NCBI GenBank assembly: GCA_947000775.1
Contig: CAMQGK010000637.1
Coordinates: 21,692,001 to 21,756,000 of the forward strand
Direction: 5' to 3'
DNA: 64,000 bases
Origin: Pterois miles
Lineage: Eukaryota; Chordata; Actinopteri; Perciformes; Scorpaenidae
Shown here piece after piece: positions 25,555 to 37,556 of the stretch; position 1 is the stretch's first letter, and the number at the start of each line of letters is the position of its first letter. Position numbers and translations under genes: made by a program. Below the pieces are notes generated by a model. That model had not been told where the DNA came from. It saw only the letters and a program-made list of their open reading frames with translations, and searched no databases.

Positions 25555-26460
25555 GCAATAGTTCAGCATTTTGGGAAAGACACTTGTTTCTTACCGAGCA
25601 TTAATAGAGCATTAGTACTCTTTTATCTGTTGAAAGAGTCTCCTGCCAGCAGTTTAGCTTAGCATAGACTGGAAAGAAGGGGAAACTTGCCTTCCTCCAT
25701 CTAAAGATAACAAAAGTTGCTTACAAGCACTCTAACGCCAAATTCACATGTAATAATTAAAATTTTCTGCGGCCCATATTCATGTGTTTCAGGCTGGGAA
25801 ATGTTTTTTGTAGCATAGGTCACCATGTCACAAGAGTCACAGGATCTGTTCACTGATTGGCTGTGGGTCTCTGAAAAAACAAATCACCGGCACTCAGATA
25901 AAGGATCTTTCTCAGTTTATTCTGGGCAAACAAACAAATGTGTTTCAGCTATAAGACATCATCAGCGTGATCACTCAAGTCATAGTGCCAGTTTTGAATA
26001 TTCAGGTGAGTCACAGACGCCAATCAGGAAAGAGACCATATAGTTACACAATGGAATTGAAAAAAAATGGCAAAAGCCACACCATAAAAACAGAAAAATA
26101 TTAACACACTAAACCAACACATAATTGATATAGATTTTCTATAGCCTCTATTGAGGGATGACCTTAATAAAGTGAATTAAACCTATGCTTACAAACTATA
26201 AGATATAACATCATGAGGCTCGTGGGCTGACACTGTGGTTCGTCTCTGGCCACACTTTGCCGCTAAAAGATCTTTTCCCAGCTTCATAGACATTGAATGA
26301 CAGCTCGCAGCAATTTACAGCTGCACTCGTGTGAATTTGGCGTGAAGCTCACTAACGTGTTATTTCTTGTTTGTTTAATCTGTACAAACAAGGAGGTGTA
26401 AAAATGTCAATTTGTGGTTTTTTATAGCGTCTTCCTGGGGTTATAGTAATATATATGAGA
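25555..26460. mobile_element. wnt6: Dispersed repeat C, split by a nested insertion
   Basis: The outer repeat (family C; recognisable words CAGCATTTTGGGAAA and GTTTAGCTTAGCATA) runs on the + strand at about 25555-25734 and resumes at 26344 with CTCACTAACGTG and CTTGTTTGTTTAATC. A partner copy on the + strand at about 52868-53100 shows the same order uninterrupted. A second copy in the opposite orientation follows at about 26461-26690. Confidence 0.65.
25735..26343. mobile_element. wnt6: MITE D with 14-bp perfect inverted ends, itself interrupted
   Basis: Ends ACGCCAAATTCACA (25735-25748) and TGTGAATTTGGCGT (26330-26343) are perfect inverted repeats. The body matches a second copy near 41935-42190 (shared words ATATTCATGTRTTT and GACTGTGGGT). 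An unrelated 369-bp insert at 25874-26242 is flanked by TCTCTG on both sides (25868-25873 and 26243-26248). The insert looks like a minus-strand retroelement tail ending in T-rich GATTTGTTTTTT (read on the minus strand). Confidence 0.7.
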
Positions 26461-26690
26461 TATTAAGTGTCAATTAGTGAGCTTTAGAGGCACTTGTATG
26501 CAGATTTTGTTACATTTGGACTGAGCCAGGCTAGCTGTTTCCCTGTTTTCAGTCTTTTTGCTAAGCTAAGTTTACTGTCTCCTGGCTCTGTGGCCTCATA
26601 TTGAATGGACAGATATGTGACTGGTATCGATCTCCTCATCTTGTTCTTGGCAAGATGCTAAATAAGCATATATTCCAAAATATTGAGCAT
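26461..26690 (-). repeat. wnt6: Dispersed repeat C, inverted copy
   Basis: Read on the minus strand, this matches the family-C order seen at 52868-53100, with the words GAGGAGATCGATACCAG, TTAGCAAAAAGACTGAAAAC and AGTGCCTCTAAAGCTCAC. It lies head-on to the + copy just before it. Confidence 0.6.
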
Positions 26691-27762
26691 CAACCAGATT
26701 GTGTTAAACAAGTCATAGCAGTTGTTTGGATTTGTTCAGCCACTTGTTAAAAATTGAAAACACTTGCATGTGACTCAGTTATATGGATTTTTAACCCTTG
26801 ACCTAGACTTACGATGAGAAGTTCCCATTATCATCTTTGAGGCTCTCTCCATCGGCTCCTCCATAAGCCTCTCACAGTGTTTTTAAAGAACACGTTAAAA
26901 ATGTTGTCATGTCCCATTTTTCAGCCGTGAGTACCTTAAGATCTGAACCCATGACCTCACGACCGCAGCTGACGGCCTTACATCAACTTGAGGTCAGATC
27001 CCCGTCTGATGGCCCTCCAACAGACAAGGGCAGCTGTTGTATTTCAGACCAGACGTATTCACACTTGACTGACTCTCCTCTTCATCAGATTGGGCACGCT
27101 TGAAATGATCAGCTAAAATTGCCTTTTTCTCTTAACATCTCTCTTAAGATCTCTTAACATCTTCCTCCAGCTCTTTGAAGTCTGTAATATAACTGATTTT
27201 GGGTCACCGCTGGGTCTTCTCCAATTACTGTGTTGGTTTGTATGATTAGATTCATAGAGAGCTGCCTGTCTTCTCTTGGACTGCTACTACAGAGAGCCTT
27301 TATCTCTCTGTTGAGTCAACAAACAGGGAATAACCAATATTAATATACAACAAATGTGTCAAACATGTTATTAAACCCTTTTTGGGTCTCATTCCAATAA
27401 GATGTGCATACTGAAGTTTTGTTCTTGCCTGTCATTAGTGTCTCAAGGAAGAAACACATGACAGTTTAATCATATTAATCTTCCATGCTGTGCTATAACA
27501 GTCAATATTGAAATGTTATTCTCAATCTTCTGGAGTTTTTTTTAAATCAAAGTTGCATAACTTTTCCATTCTGGAAAACCTATGATTACTTCTTGGCCTA
27601 ATCATACAGAAAAATCCAAGTTGTCTTCAGGAAGCACAATACTGTTTGACTGTGACATAAACTTTTAACATTTTCCTCTATTGGAAAGAAAAGGTCAACA
27701 GCTGAAATATGTATGTGTTATGTGTATATGTTTACATATTTAACATTTAAGTGTAAGGTGGT

Positions 27763-28114
27763 GGGCTGCACGGTGGTGCAGTGGTTAGCACGCTCGCCTC
27801 ACAGCAAGAGGATCGCAGGTTCGATTCCGGCTTGGGACTCTTTGGTGTGGAGACCTTTGCATGTTCTCCCTGTGTAAGCGTGGGTTTTCTCCGGGTACTC
27901 CAACAGTCTGCTGTTTAGGTTAATTGATTACTCTAAATTGGATGTGGATGTGAGTGTGAATGGTTGTCTGTCTCTATGTTGTCTGTCTCTATGGGCCCTG
28001 CGATGGACTGGCGACCTGTCCGGGGTGAACCCCGCCTTCGCCCAATGCCAGCTGGGATCGGCTCCAGTCCCCCACGACCCCTAACGGGATAAGCGGTTCA
28101 TGATGGATGGATGG
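27763..28114 (+). mobile_element. wnt6: tRNA-derived SINE in wnt6 intron 2
   Basis: The head carries an RNA polymerase III A-box-like TGGTTAGCACG (27782-27792) and a perfect B box GGTTCGATTCC (27818-27828), spaced as in a tRNA. The body includes ATGTTCTCCCTGTGT, GTGGGTTTTCTCCGGGT, GATGGACTGGCGACCTGTCC and a GGATAAGCGG motif, and it ends in an ATGG repeat. I recognise this as a very common teleost interspersed repeat. It is a retroposon, not a functional tRNA gene. Confidence 0.8.
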
Positions 28115-28326
28115 TGTTAATCTTGTTAATCTCTCGTTTGTCAAAAAATGTTTTCCTGGTGCCTGCTATCAAAATAGAAGATCTCTGAGCCCGAACATTG
28201 CATTGCAGTCAGTCTATACCTTAGGAGAAGTTTGTCAAAGAAAAGACAAAGTACTGTAGATATACAGTACAAAGTTAGTTATAGATTGTATGTTGCACTC
28301 AGAATGTTGATATCTGTCTGCATTAA

Positions 28327-28640
28327 AGAGGACCTTTTATGCTTTTTCCCTCTCCTTTAGCGTAGTTATAATTCTTTGTGCATGTAAAAGGTCTGCAAAG
28401 TTCTAAAGCCCAAAGTCCACGTCAAATGGAGTTGCTCTCCCTTGCAGAAACACTGCTCCTGAGCTGCCTGAAATGCCTTGAATGAAGTATTTTCCTCTGT
28501 AACATGGTGATGTTGCACATTCAAACAAAGCCAGTTAGAGCAGAGTTGGAGCAGAGTGCCAAGACTTTGTTTCAGTTACCAAATCACAACATTGGGTCAG
28601 CTAACCAATCAGAAGAGACTGGAAATTTTCATTTTCAATT
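28327..28640 (+). repeat. wnt6: Dispersed repeat with a relative in the wnt6 3' region
   Basis: TTTTATGCTTTTTCCCTCTC, CCTTTAG and AAGGTCTGCAAAGTTC are matched, with changes, at 40254-40345, just after the wnt6 stop codon. The class is unknown. Confidence 0.45.
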
Positions 28641-28824
28641 CTGTGTAATAATAATTGCTAGGATATTTTTTTGAATTACATATTAATCTAATGAACCCAA
28701 AGTCATTCAAAATGCACAATCTTCCTTGAAAGCATCCTCTCTCTAAACCACACAAGGTATATCACTCAGAAAATATCTATGGCTTTTCATCTTCAATAAT
28801 GCAGGCTGCTCTTGCTGTTTGTCG

Positions 28825-29225
28825 CTATTCCTACGAAAAGTAATGCGCTGTAATTTGTGTGTATCCCATGAAACCAGTTTGTATAATCTATGTAATCTTG
28901 AAGAGCAACAAATGCTGCGTAGGGAGAAGGTCGGGCAGGATTGGTGGGTCTTGTGCGAAATCAGAAATTGGTTGACTGATCTAAATTAATTGATTTGTCA
29001 CATAACTTTTGTACTTAATTAATGTCACTTCCATACCTATTTTATCCTAAACCATGACCTCTTCCTAAACCTAATAAAGTATTTTTTGCCTAAACTTAAC
29101 CAAGGTGTTCCCTGTGAAGTTGGAAGTTTATTTTGAAAAGACTGTATGCATGTAACAAGCAGAAATGGACACTTGTTGCTGGACATTCGTACGAGCATGC
29201 ACGAAAAATGAGAAGTAGGTTTTCG
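28825..29225 (-). repeat. wnt6: Dispersed family R1, copy 2
   Basis: Inverted copy with CTTCCTAAACCTAATAAAGT and TTTTGAAAAGACTGTATGCA. It is one of the longer copies, beginning at CTATTCCTACGAAAAG. Confidence 0.6.
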
Positions 29226-30254
29226 AAAGATATACAAACTGTTGAGGATGTGTTTAATAATAACATGTCACATTAAAGGACACCCCTAATCCACATCAAA
29301 GTAATTTGGCCTCACTCCAACAAAAAGTTTACATTATTTGTCAGCTGACCCTGACTGTATGGTTTAAAAGTATGTTTTTTCCTCTAATCTCATTTGACGC
29401 TGACGATGTTTCTTCAACAGGAAAAGAAAGGAGAAAAAAATGCAGACACAAAGATAGATTGAGGAAGAGAGGAAGAGAGAGGGAGAAGAGGACAAGAATC
29501 TACCAGTAGAGGATAGACTAGCAATTAATCATAAATTCCTGGCTGTCTATACAGGAGGCCAAAGTGCTCCTCTGTTTTGAAGCCATTGTCCTCAATTACT
29601 TGTATCTACTCTTAATGGCTGTTTATCATGAACTAGTAGCAGTAAATGTCAAAATTAAAGTGCCTTTGTATTTAATGTTCACTCTGTCTAAGTGGTTTAC
29701 TTAACCTGATTGACCTCTATTGAGATTTGAAGTGATATTAGACTCTTTCAAATTATTTTAATGACATAAGTTTTTCTTTGTAGAGAAATTAGACAATCCT
29801 AATGAAAGCTGCCGCAGTCTGCTTTCAGTCCAATCATCTCTGTGCCTGTGGCGGTGTTGGGCACAAGCGTAAGGTGTGCTTCTTTTTGATCCCACAAAGT
29901 TTAAAAAAGATGATTTTGAAAAAATATTATTCAAAATATTACTCAATATTAATACTAAAAAATCAGATATAGTCATCTACAGTATATGGGGCAGTGATAT
30001 ATAAATAGTTTTCAGAAATGTAATGGATGAATAAACTACACTTTATTATGACCTTTGACAAAGTTATGGCATTTAGGACTATTTCAACCCTCTTTCAGCT
30101 GCATCCCCTCTCTGGCGGTGTGAAACAGACTTGAGAGCAAATAAATAAATAAAAATATGAAAAGATAATTCAAAGCAGTAAGCACCCACAGTGTACAGCC
30201 AACTGTCCTTCCTGCATTTTTCAGTTTAAACTGTGTTGCTTTTAGTCTGGATTA

Positions 30255-30545
30255 TGGATTAACACTTGTTTAGGTTCAGGCAATAAATCACTATAGTTAC
30301 AGTTATATACAGTTACAGTTATATAGTTACAAAGTTTAGGAAAAAAACAGCATGGTTGGGCTCAAAACTACACATTTGTACATTGAAAGTGAAACTGAAC
30401 TTTATGAATATGGGACACGAACAAACAAACGATTGTAATGTGACACATGGGAAACGAACAGCAGTCTCCTGGATGAAAGCCTTGTATTTGTTGGGCCCGT
30501 CCATTTCCCCTCTCGCTCGCCCAGTGTGTGTCTTTTTGCTCTTAA
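30255..30545 (+). repeat. wnt6: Dispersed family R1, copy 3
   Basis: Contains TTTAGGAAAAAAACAGCATG and CAGTCTCCTGGATGAAAG, then the CCCAGTGTGTG end shared with copy 5. Confidence 0.6.
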
Positions 30546-31820
30546 AGCTACGTCAACACTTTGTCTGAGCATTTAATATTGGTGGGTTTACATTGCAGTT
30601 TAATGCAAAGCTCGTAGTGTCTCATACCGATGCTACAGGGCGCCTTGTGTGTCGGTCTAAGTGGAGAATGAGAGCAGTTGAATACAGTATGTGTCACTCG
30701 AATCCACTGTTTGTGTTATAAAGTGTACCAACACTTTCTCACAGTAAAACGTTTCTGACCAAAACATGTTTTCTGTAGATGCATCACCCCTGATGAGTGT
30801 CATGTGTCTGGTGCCAGAAAAGATTAATTTTCCGTTCACATGCAAGTTTTGGAGTTGTTTTAATAAGTAAACACCTAAGCTGTAGTAAATTAACCATATA
30901 GTGTAAATGCTGCTCTAAGTATGTGGTAGTGATGACGTCCTGGACAAAGAATATTCCATTGTGAGCGTTACGTTAGGGTTTTAACTGTACAGTGAAAACA
31001 AAGCCACAGGGAGTTTGGGAACCCAGCCAAGCTGGCTGAAACATCGTTTTCTGTTTCCCACTTTGCAAAAACATCTCCGGGCTATCTTCACCCACTGTTC
31101 AAACCTTGCAGCACTTGTGTCGTGTGGTGTGCTCATTAGCTAGAGACACGGCTGCTGTATGTCAACATGTGTCTGATTATAAAGGTTGTCAGTGGAGTAA
31201 TGAGATAAGAGGGGATTGTGTACTGATGAGAACTGTACAGCCAGCATGCATGGATGCGTAATGTTTTAGCTAATGAACATATTGCATACATCACACCTCC
31301 AGCTGTATGGTTAAAATAACACACTCAGACATTCAGCTGCTGGTACAAATGTCTGCTTTTTGACTTGAACACTTTTGCATGAAGCCACTTGAAGCGAGAG
31401 AGAGGCTGAGGAAGAGAGGTGTGGAAATGTGCGTGTGCATGTGTTCATATAATAGGGCTTCAAGTTGATTTCATAATAATACTGAAACTCTGTGATCTCA
31501 CAGCTTTATTGCAACAAGTGTGAATAAATGAACATGTCGACACAATGATGACAACTTATTTTGCGTTGGAACTGAAACGTTTCCTCCTTTGGATATGAAC
31601 CTTTCATGTATATTCAGCCACAACACCAAGTCTAATTTCTGGTTTCTCGTTATTAATTGGTAGTCATCATCTTTTTGTTGATCTCCACCTTGTTTAAATA
31701 ACATACAGACCCTGGAGCAGTCATAACTGGCAGTTTGAGCCAGCCAGCATACTATACAGTGATGCGGGTAATCACATAAGGGATGTTGCTGCTCTTTGAA
31801 AGTCATGATAGATTGTGTAC

Positions 31821-31822
<2 letters not shown>

Positions 31823-31886
<64 letters not shown>
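31823..31886. repeat. wnt6: (GT)32 microsatellite in wnt6 intron 2
   Basis: Thirty-two perfect GT units. Confidence 0.96.
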
Positions 31887-31888
<2 letters not shown>

Positions 31889-32104
31889 GGGGAGAGTATT
31901 ATTCTGCTGTAGAATAAACAAGGACTCTTGTTCTGGGCTTTAAAGTGGTTGCAAAGTAATTAAACCAGTCATCCATAGTGTCTTCTCATTAATGATTTTC
32001 ACAGGTAGACACACAGGTGTAGAGACAGGTATATACACGTTTAAACCTTCACACTTGGTGTTTTCTTGTATTTAAGTGAGTATAACTACTGTACTATGTT
32101 TCAA

Positions 32105-32432
32105 GAAGAAGAAGAACAACCTTTATTAGTCCCACAAGGGGAAATTCAATTTTGTTTGTTAACTTATACACGGTACATGCAGACCCGAAACACGCACATG
32201 CACATGCATTAATGGAGAGGTGTCAGAGTGAGGGGGCTGCTCCTGACAAGCGCCCCGAGCAGTTGGGGGTTTGGTGCCTTGCTCAGGGGCACCTCGGCAG
32301 TGCCCAAGAGGTAAACTGGCACCTCTCCAGCTACCAGTTCACACTCAGTTCTTGGTCCCTGGCGGGACTTGAACCGGTGACCCTCCGGTTCCCAAACCAA
32401 CTCCCTACAGACTGAGCTACTGCCGCCCCCAA
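32105..32432 (-). mobile_element. wnt6: tRNA-derived SINE, minus strand, in wnt6 intron 2
   Basis: Read on the minus strand it starts GGCGGCAGTAGCTCAGTCTG (A-box region) with B box GGTTCAAGTCC (complement of 32365-32375). It ends with GAATTTCCCCTTGTGGGACT followed by AATAAAGG and a short repeat. The same tail occurs at 121-170 and in altered form near 8955. This is a tRNA-headed SINE type widespread in teleosts. Confidence 0.78.
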
Positions 32433-33074
32433 TATTGCCAGACAATATGATGCAGCAAATTGATCGAGCCACAAATGTATTTAGCAAATATGAGCTCTGA
32501 TGATCTCATGGGTAGCAAGTGGTTCGAGCATAGAGTGAGAGAGAGAGCATAGACCATATATAAGAAGTCACTGTGACATCACCCATTGGTTTGTGGACTT
32601 CAGTTTTGAAGCCTCAAGTTCAGCATTTTGGCCGTCACCGTCTTATTTTTTTGCAACCGTAACTGACACTACAGGGTGGAGCTAAGTGCAACCGAACGCT
32701 AACTATGTCATTTCTAGGTGACCAAAATGTTACAATTAACTTTCATGAACTGAAAACACACTGAGAAAGGGTTAAAGTTGCACCATGGAAAACTCCCAGA
32801 ATGGTAGCGACCTGTCAATCACAAGGTAGTCATGCCCTAAAGCATCCCCTGCTTTATGGTCTATCTGACTCTAAATGGGACCATAATTTACTAAATGAAC
32901 ATCAGTCTGTATTGAAGAAGACTCGAAACTAGTGATTGAGACCATAAACTCATGTTTATAATATTTACTGAGGTAATAAATCAGGAAGTAGACTCATTTT
33001 CATATATACTTTTTCACAATGCCTTGCTGGTTATTAGAAAGAATGCAAGTCTGAGGCACTTCTGTGTTGGCTTC

Positions 33075-33335
33075 AGAAGTATAGAGAGCTGCAAACGCCG
33101 CGTAGGGAGGAGGTTTGGGGTTTGATTTATGGGTCAAAAACCACAGGGTGTTCAACCAGGAGACTGGTTTTCGTTTCCCGTGTCAAACCACAAGTCAAAG
33201 TAGATTAGTTTGCCACGTAACTTGTGTTGCCACTTCTGGAGTTATTTTAAGCCAAACCACAACCTTTTCCTAAACCTAACTAAGTAATTTTAATTTGAAA
33301 AGACTGAAGCGGAAATTGTGCATCACAGGTTGTTG
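33075..33335 (-). repeat. wnt6: Dispersed family R1, copy 4
   Basis: Inverted copy with CAACCAGGAGACTGG and CCTTTTCCTAAACCTAACTA. A word ATTTTAAGCCAAACCA aligns with copies 6 and 7. Confidence 0.6.
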
Positions 33336-33499
33336 AAAGTCATGCAGAGCTTCACCAAAAAAAAAAGCCAAAATTTCTTTTCTTTGGTGCACGAATCAAA
33401 TACATTAAATTTTGTGACTATTTCACGAACTGCTGTGGGACTGTGTTGAACGACCAGGATGAAAGCAAACAGGATTAAGGTGTACAGCGAGCACGGTGG

Positions 33500-33790
33500 A
33501 AAAGTGAGCAGGAACAGACCAACCAGGATTTTTTCAGAGCTCAGGTTTTTACTTGTGACAAGTTACAAAAAATACAAAACTCCCACCAGTAGTTAGCAGG
33601 TAGATGGACAACAAAACTGGGCAACACACATAGCTGATCCCAGGACTGAGGCGAAACTCAACCTGATTCCCCTTCTCTCACACAGACACACTACTTTTCC
33701 CAGCTGGCATATACAGGATACCTGAGGTCTATGCCAACAATCAACTCCCATAATTAATTAAATCAAACTCTGGCCTCTTGGGTACTCCTG
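33500..33790. repeat. wnt6: Dispersed repeat shared with 44530-44710
   Basis: The segment CCAGCTGGCATATACAGG followed by CTGAGGTCTATGCCAACAAT recurs near 44638-44672 as CACCTGGCATATATACCTGT and GGTCTATACCAACAAT. The two stretches also share similar AT-rich flanks. The class is unknown. Confidence 0.45.
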
Positions 33791-35769
33791 TCATAACTAC
33801 TAAGGTCAATAGGGGGTGCTGTTGTGGTCTTTTATACCTTCTTTCGGTGATCGCTAATAAAACCTACTAGTAAGCGTAGTAGGCACCTATCTATATCTAT
33901 ATACATCTATAGGGCTTATAGCGACTGATAGCAGTTCTTTAATAGCCTAACAACAGTCTAATCGGCTAAAACATCTTGTATTTTATTGCAGTCTTTGGGC
34001 TCTCACATAACTTCTATGTCTGTAGGTCGAAACCCATTCAAAGTGACATTGCTTTTTTGTACATTATGTTGTACTTATTTTCATGTGTACCTTTTGTCAG
34101 CTTAGTTTACTTAGCTCATAGTTTCTTTACATTTATAGATTAGCAATGGCCTAATATCCAGTCTGGTGGTGCTCACAGTCAGCCTCAGCCACAACTTCTT
34201 CCCAAAGACTTTCTGGTAGACTAGATGCTGCAGGATGCATTGCAGTCACCTGCGTTCTCACTGCGTGCATTTGTAAAAAGCACCTGATGTGACCGCCATT
34301 TACTGTAGGTGTCACAAAATCCACTGAAACAGATGATCCTCAGAATTAGCACCTTTCCCTTTGAGAAAACGAATATATTTTGTGGACTTGTGAGGGGATA
34401 TACAGTATATCGTACATCCCGTGAATCCTAAAAGTGGGAGTATTAAAAGAATATGTGCTAATTCCTGCAGAAGGGCCTTCTGGAATTGGAAGCAGACATA
34501 GACAGGCCCAGACACCCGCTGCGGCAGAGAATTTGTTTGGAATTCATGTCTCCAAGGAAAATATGAAACAGGGTGCCTCAAATCATTTGATTTTTGATAG
34601 CTTCTTTTGCACAAAACAATACTCCTCTCCCTGTGTCGCTGTATTTTACCTCTCTTTCAGCCTTTTATATCCTCTTACGCTCTGTGATTTGGCAGCTTTT
34701 AGTTGGATGATATTTAGCTCCAGGTTCCTTTTTTTAATAAACTAAAATAATTTCAGTCAAGCTCAGTTCAGTTTTTGCTTGACATTTTCATCAGTGCTTC
34801 ACCAGTGCATCTGAGGACATCTGGACAGACTCATAGCTTGTTTGGACGCAGCTCTTTTTGCTATCTCCATGTTGTATTAATAATGAGTTGTGTGCCGATT
34901 TCACGCACATCCTTAAATGAAACCAGGGAGGTTTTGGAGATGACACATCTTGATTTGAGTATGTTCTGCTCCTGAAAATCTCAGCCCTTTTCTGCTGAGC
35001 AGCAGGAGCGGCAAGGTGTGGTCTTAACAGAGCTGCAAGGAGGGCGTACACTAGCACATCATGCACCACCATGCACATGTACAGTCACACAAAAATAACA
35101 TTAAGTGATTTATTCAATCTGCCATCAACCATAGCTAATCCCGAATAAATCATGAGATCAAAAGTCCACAGGATTTAGGGTTAAAAATAAGACACACAAA
35201 ATATTAGACACGCAGGCTTTTTGCGAAAAGGCATAAATGCTTTAATTCTAAATAAAACAATACTTTTCACACATTTACACACATGCATACAAACGCACTC
35301 AGATTCGCCTGCGGTGGAGACATCTCTGGGTGTTGGGGTTTACAGCTGGTATTGATATCACGGCGCGCTGGGGTGTGCAGGTCTCGTCGCACGCCACCCA
35401 TTCTCTGTGTGTGTGTTACCATTCCTAATGAATCCCATTCACTGAATCATGCGATATATAGTTGGCAGTGTTGACGGTGGTGACTGCACGCTCACCGCCT
35501 TCCAGCTCTTTAAAAGTCCTTCCCTTAGTCTCCGCACACACATCCAATGGCTCGCTAAGTGGCTATTCTCCCTCTCAGTCTCTCACACACACATACGCAG
35601 TCCCTCGTTTCTCATCTATCTAGGCAGAGTCCTGCCATTAAATCATCAATGTCCTAACCAATTCCCACTGCTTGCTTGTTTCTAGGCAAAATTGACAGTC
35701 TTATTGTCAACAAATCCTGTGAATAGAGCAAAATTCAGCAAAGCATTAATCTGTCTCTCAGTTCTGTGG

Positions 35770-36045
35770 TACTGCAACACATTCTCATGCTGTCTGGTTA
35801 CATACTGCCGCTTTGTCACACCCATTGGAGGCAACAAATCCACTTAGTTAGGTTTAGGGAAAGAGCTACATGGCTGGACTTAAAATTACTATGTCTGCAA
35901 AGTGAAGCTGATTGTAACGTGAAAGTGAAACTTAACACACGTGACATGAACAGCAGTCTCCTAGAAGAAAGTCGTGTTTGTTGGACCCATTCATCTCCTC
36001 TCCCACCTGCCCAGTGCGTCTTGTTTCTCTGAGTATTTACTCACT
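35770..36045 (+). repeat. wnt6: Dispersed family R1, copy 5
   Basis: Begins CTGCAACACATTCTCATGC, a likely end also seen in copy 7, with ACTTAGTTAGGTTTAGGGAA and CAGTCTCCTAGAAGAAAG inside. Confidence 0.6.
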
Positions 36046-36089
36046 ACTATATAATCTTCAACATGTGACAAATATATCACCATTTATTT

Positions 36090-36265
36090 TTTAAAGATTA
36101 TTCATTTTTGGCATTTTAGCCCTCATTGACAGCATAAATTTAAATATTTAAATGGGGAGAGAGAGGGGGTGACATGCAGAAACGGCCACAGGCCAGATTT
36201 AAAGCCGGGACACCGTGATTAGGACTCATCTTTGTTATACGGGCACCCGCTCTACCAGCTCTCTT
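36090..36265 (-). repeat. wnt6: Degraded tRNA-derived SINE
   Basis: It shares TTTTTAAAGATTATTC, GGGGAGAGAG, GGTGACATGCAG and GCTCTACCAG with the SINE family at 4838-5011 in the same minus orientation. The B box is eroded. Nearby family-R1 sequence ends just before it. Confidence 0.55.
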
Positions 36266-37556
36266 AAAAGACTCTGACATCCTGAAACAGGTGGGTACTA
36301 TAGTTTTTAGCAAATGTTACTCAAACTGGAGTAAATAGTGCATGTGTCCTGGACTATTTTGAGCAGCAGATGAATACACATTTAGTCCTCTAGCGAGTAT
36401 TTATGGCAGCAGGACAGTGTATGCAAGATGGAAATGGTGCCCATGTTCATCATGATGAAAGAACAGTAACATCAGTTGATTGTTGATTTTGCTCTTTCAT
36501 GGGATTTGCTTTCAGTGATAAAATTTAGACTATTAACATCATCATTTTTATTACTATTTTGTTCCTAAGGAATGTTTAATTTAATCTCAGTAACTAAGCA
36601 CTGTGGTTTAAAATGATATTAAAGGTTTTAGACGTTAGATTTGCTCTGGATCAACAAAGATTTCCCATCAAAGAAAGATTATGGAGTCAGTGTTCAACTG
36701 GACACAGAGAAATAAAAGAATACGTAAGATAGCCCAGTAGGTCCCTGAGATTCTTTCATATCTGCAATAACTGAGGATAAAGACGTGTTGAGCCGAGAGC
36801 GAGAATGATGCTGGAGCCACCGGCGAGGACAGACGATCAATTTGCAGTTGTGGTTGGACATGCCTTCAGACAGCAGTGCTAAGCTCTGCACCAAAAATAA
36901 ACCAACAGCTGTGGTGTGTATGAGTGCGCATGAGAGAGGGAGAAGTATCCATCCTCTCAGCACCACAAATCCAATGAGATTGTAATAATGGACCAGGATT
37001 GAGAGAAAGGTGCTTTTATCCTGCTCCATGTAGCTGCCACATTAACTGCCTGGATGGAGAGACAGACGCCTGGATGGATGGGTGAATGGAAACTAGCTTC
37101 TGTCACTTGTAGTGCTCTCTTTTTACCCAGTTGTTATCCTTTGATTGGTTGAGTATGAGTACGATCAACAGATGTCTGAATGTAGGTGCGAAAATTATGA
37201 AAAAAGACTAGTTGCCCGACAAGCTATCCTCACCTTGACCACTCAAGGTCGATGCTTAGCCTTGACTAGCTCACATGAGTTTTGCAACTTGTGGATTACC
37301 ATCACAACCCTGAATGTGGTGTAGTGTAATGTGTAGGTATTTATGTCGCATGCCATGCCACTGTGTAATGAAAATGATGAAAGTGAAATTAATAGTAAGT
37401 AAATGCCTGTGTGTGCATAATTGGATTGAATTTTGATGGTGTGCCAGTTTTCATTTGGATTTTGAATATAATATATTTCTCTATACAGTATGTGCACACT
37501 AAACTTGGGAACCAATCAATAAAACCTCTCTTTTGCTTGTCCCCTTGTCACCATAG

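Larger units (their letters stand above)
24814..37556 (+). other. wnt6: wnt6 intron 2 (12,743 bp)
   Basis: The intron is bounded by GTGAGT and CACCATAG. It holds a three-layer nested repeat (25555-26690), a tRNA-derived SINE (27763-28114), four members of the eight-copy family (near 28.8, 30.3, 33.1 and 35.8 kb), a minus-strand SINE (about 32105-32432), a second SINE (about 36090-36265) and a long GT array (31823-31886). No protein-coding exon besides wnt6 is apparent. Confidence 0.85.

Noticed and set aside
27763..28114. A functional tRNA gene
   Set aside because: A and B boxes are present, but the cloverleaf stems do not close and the sequence continues into a SINE body.
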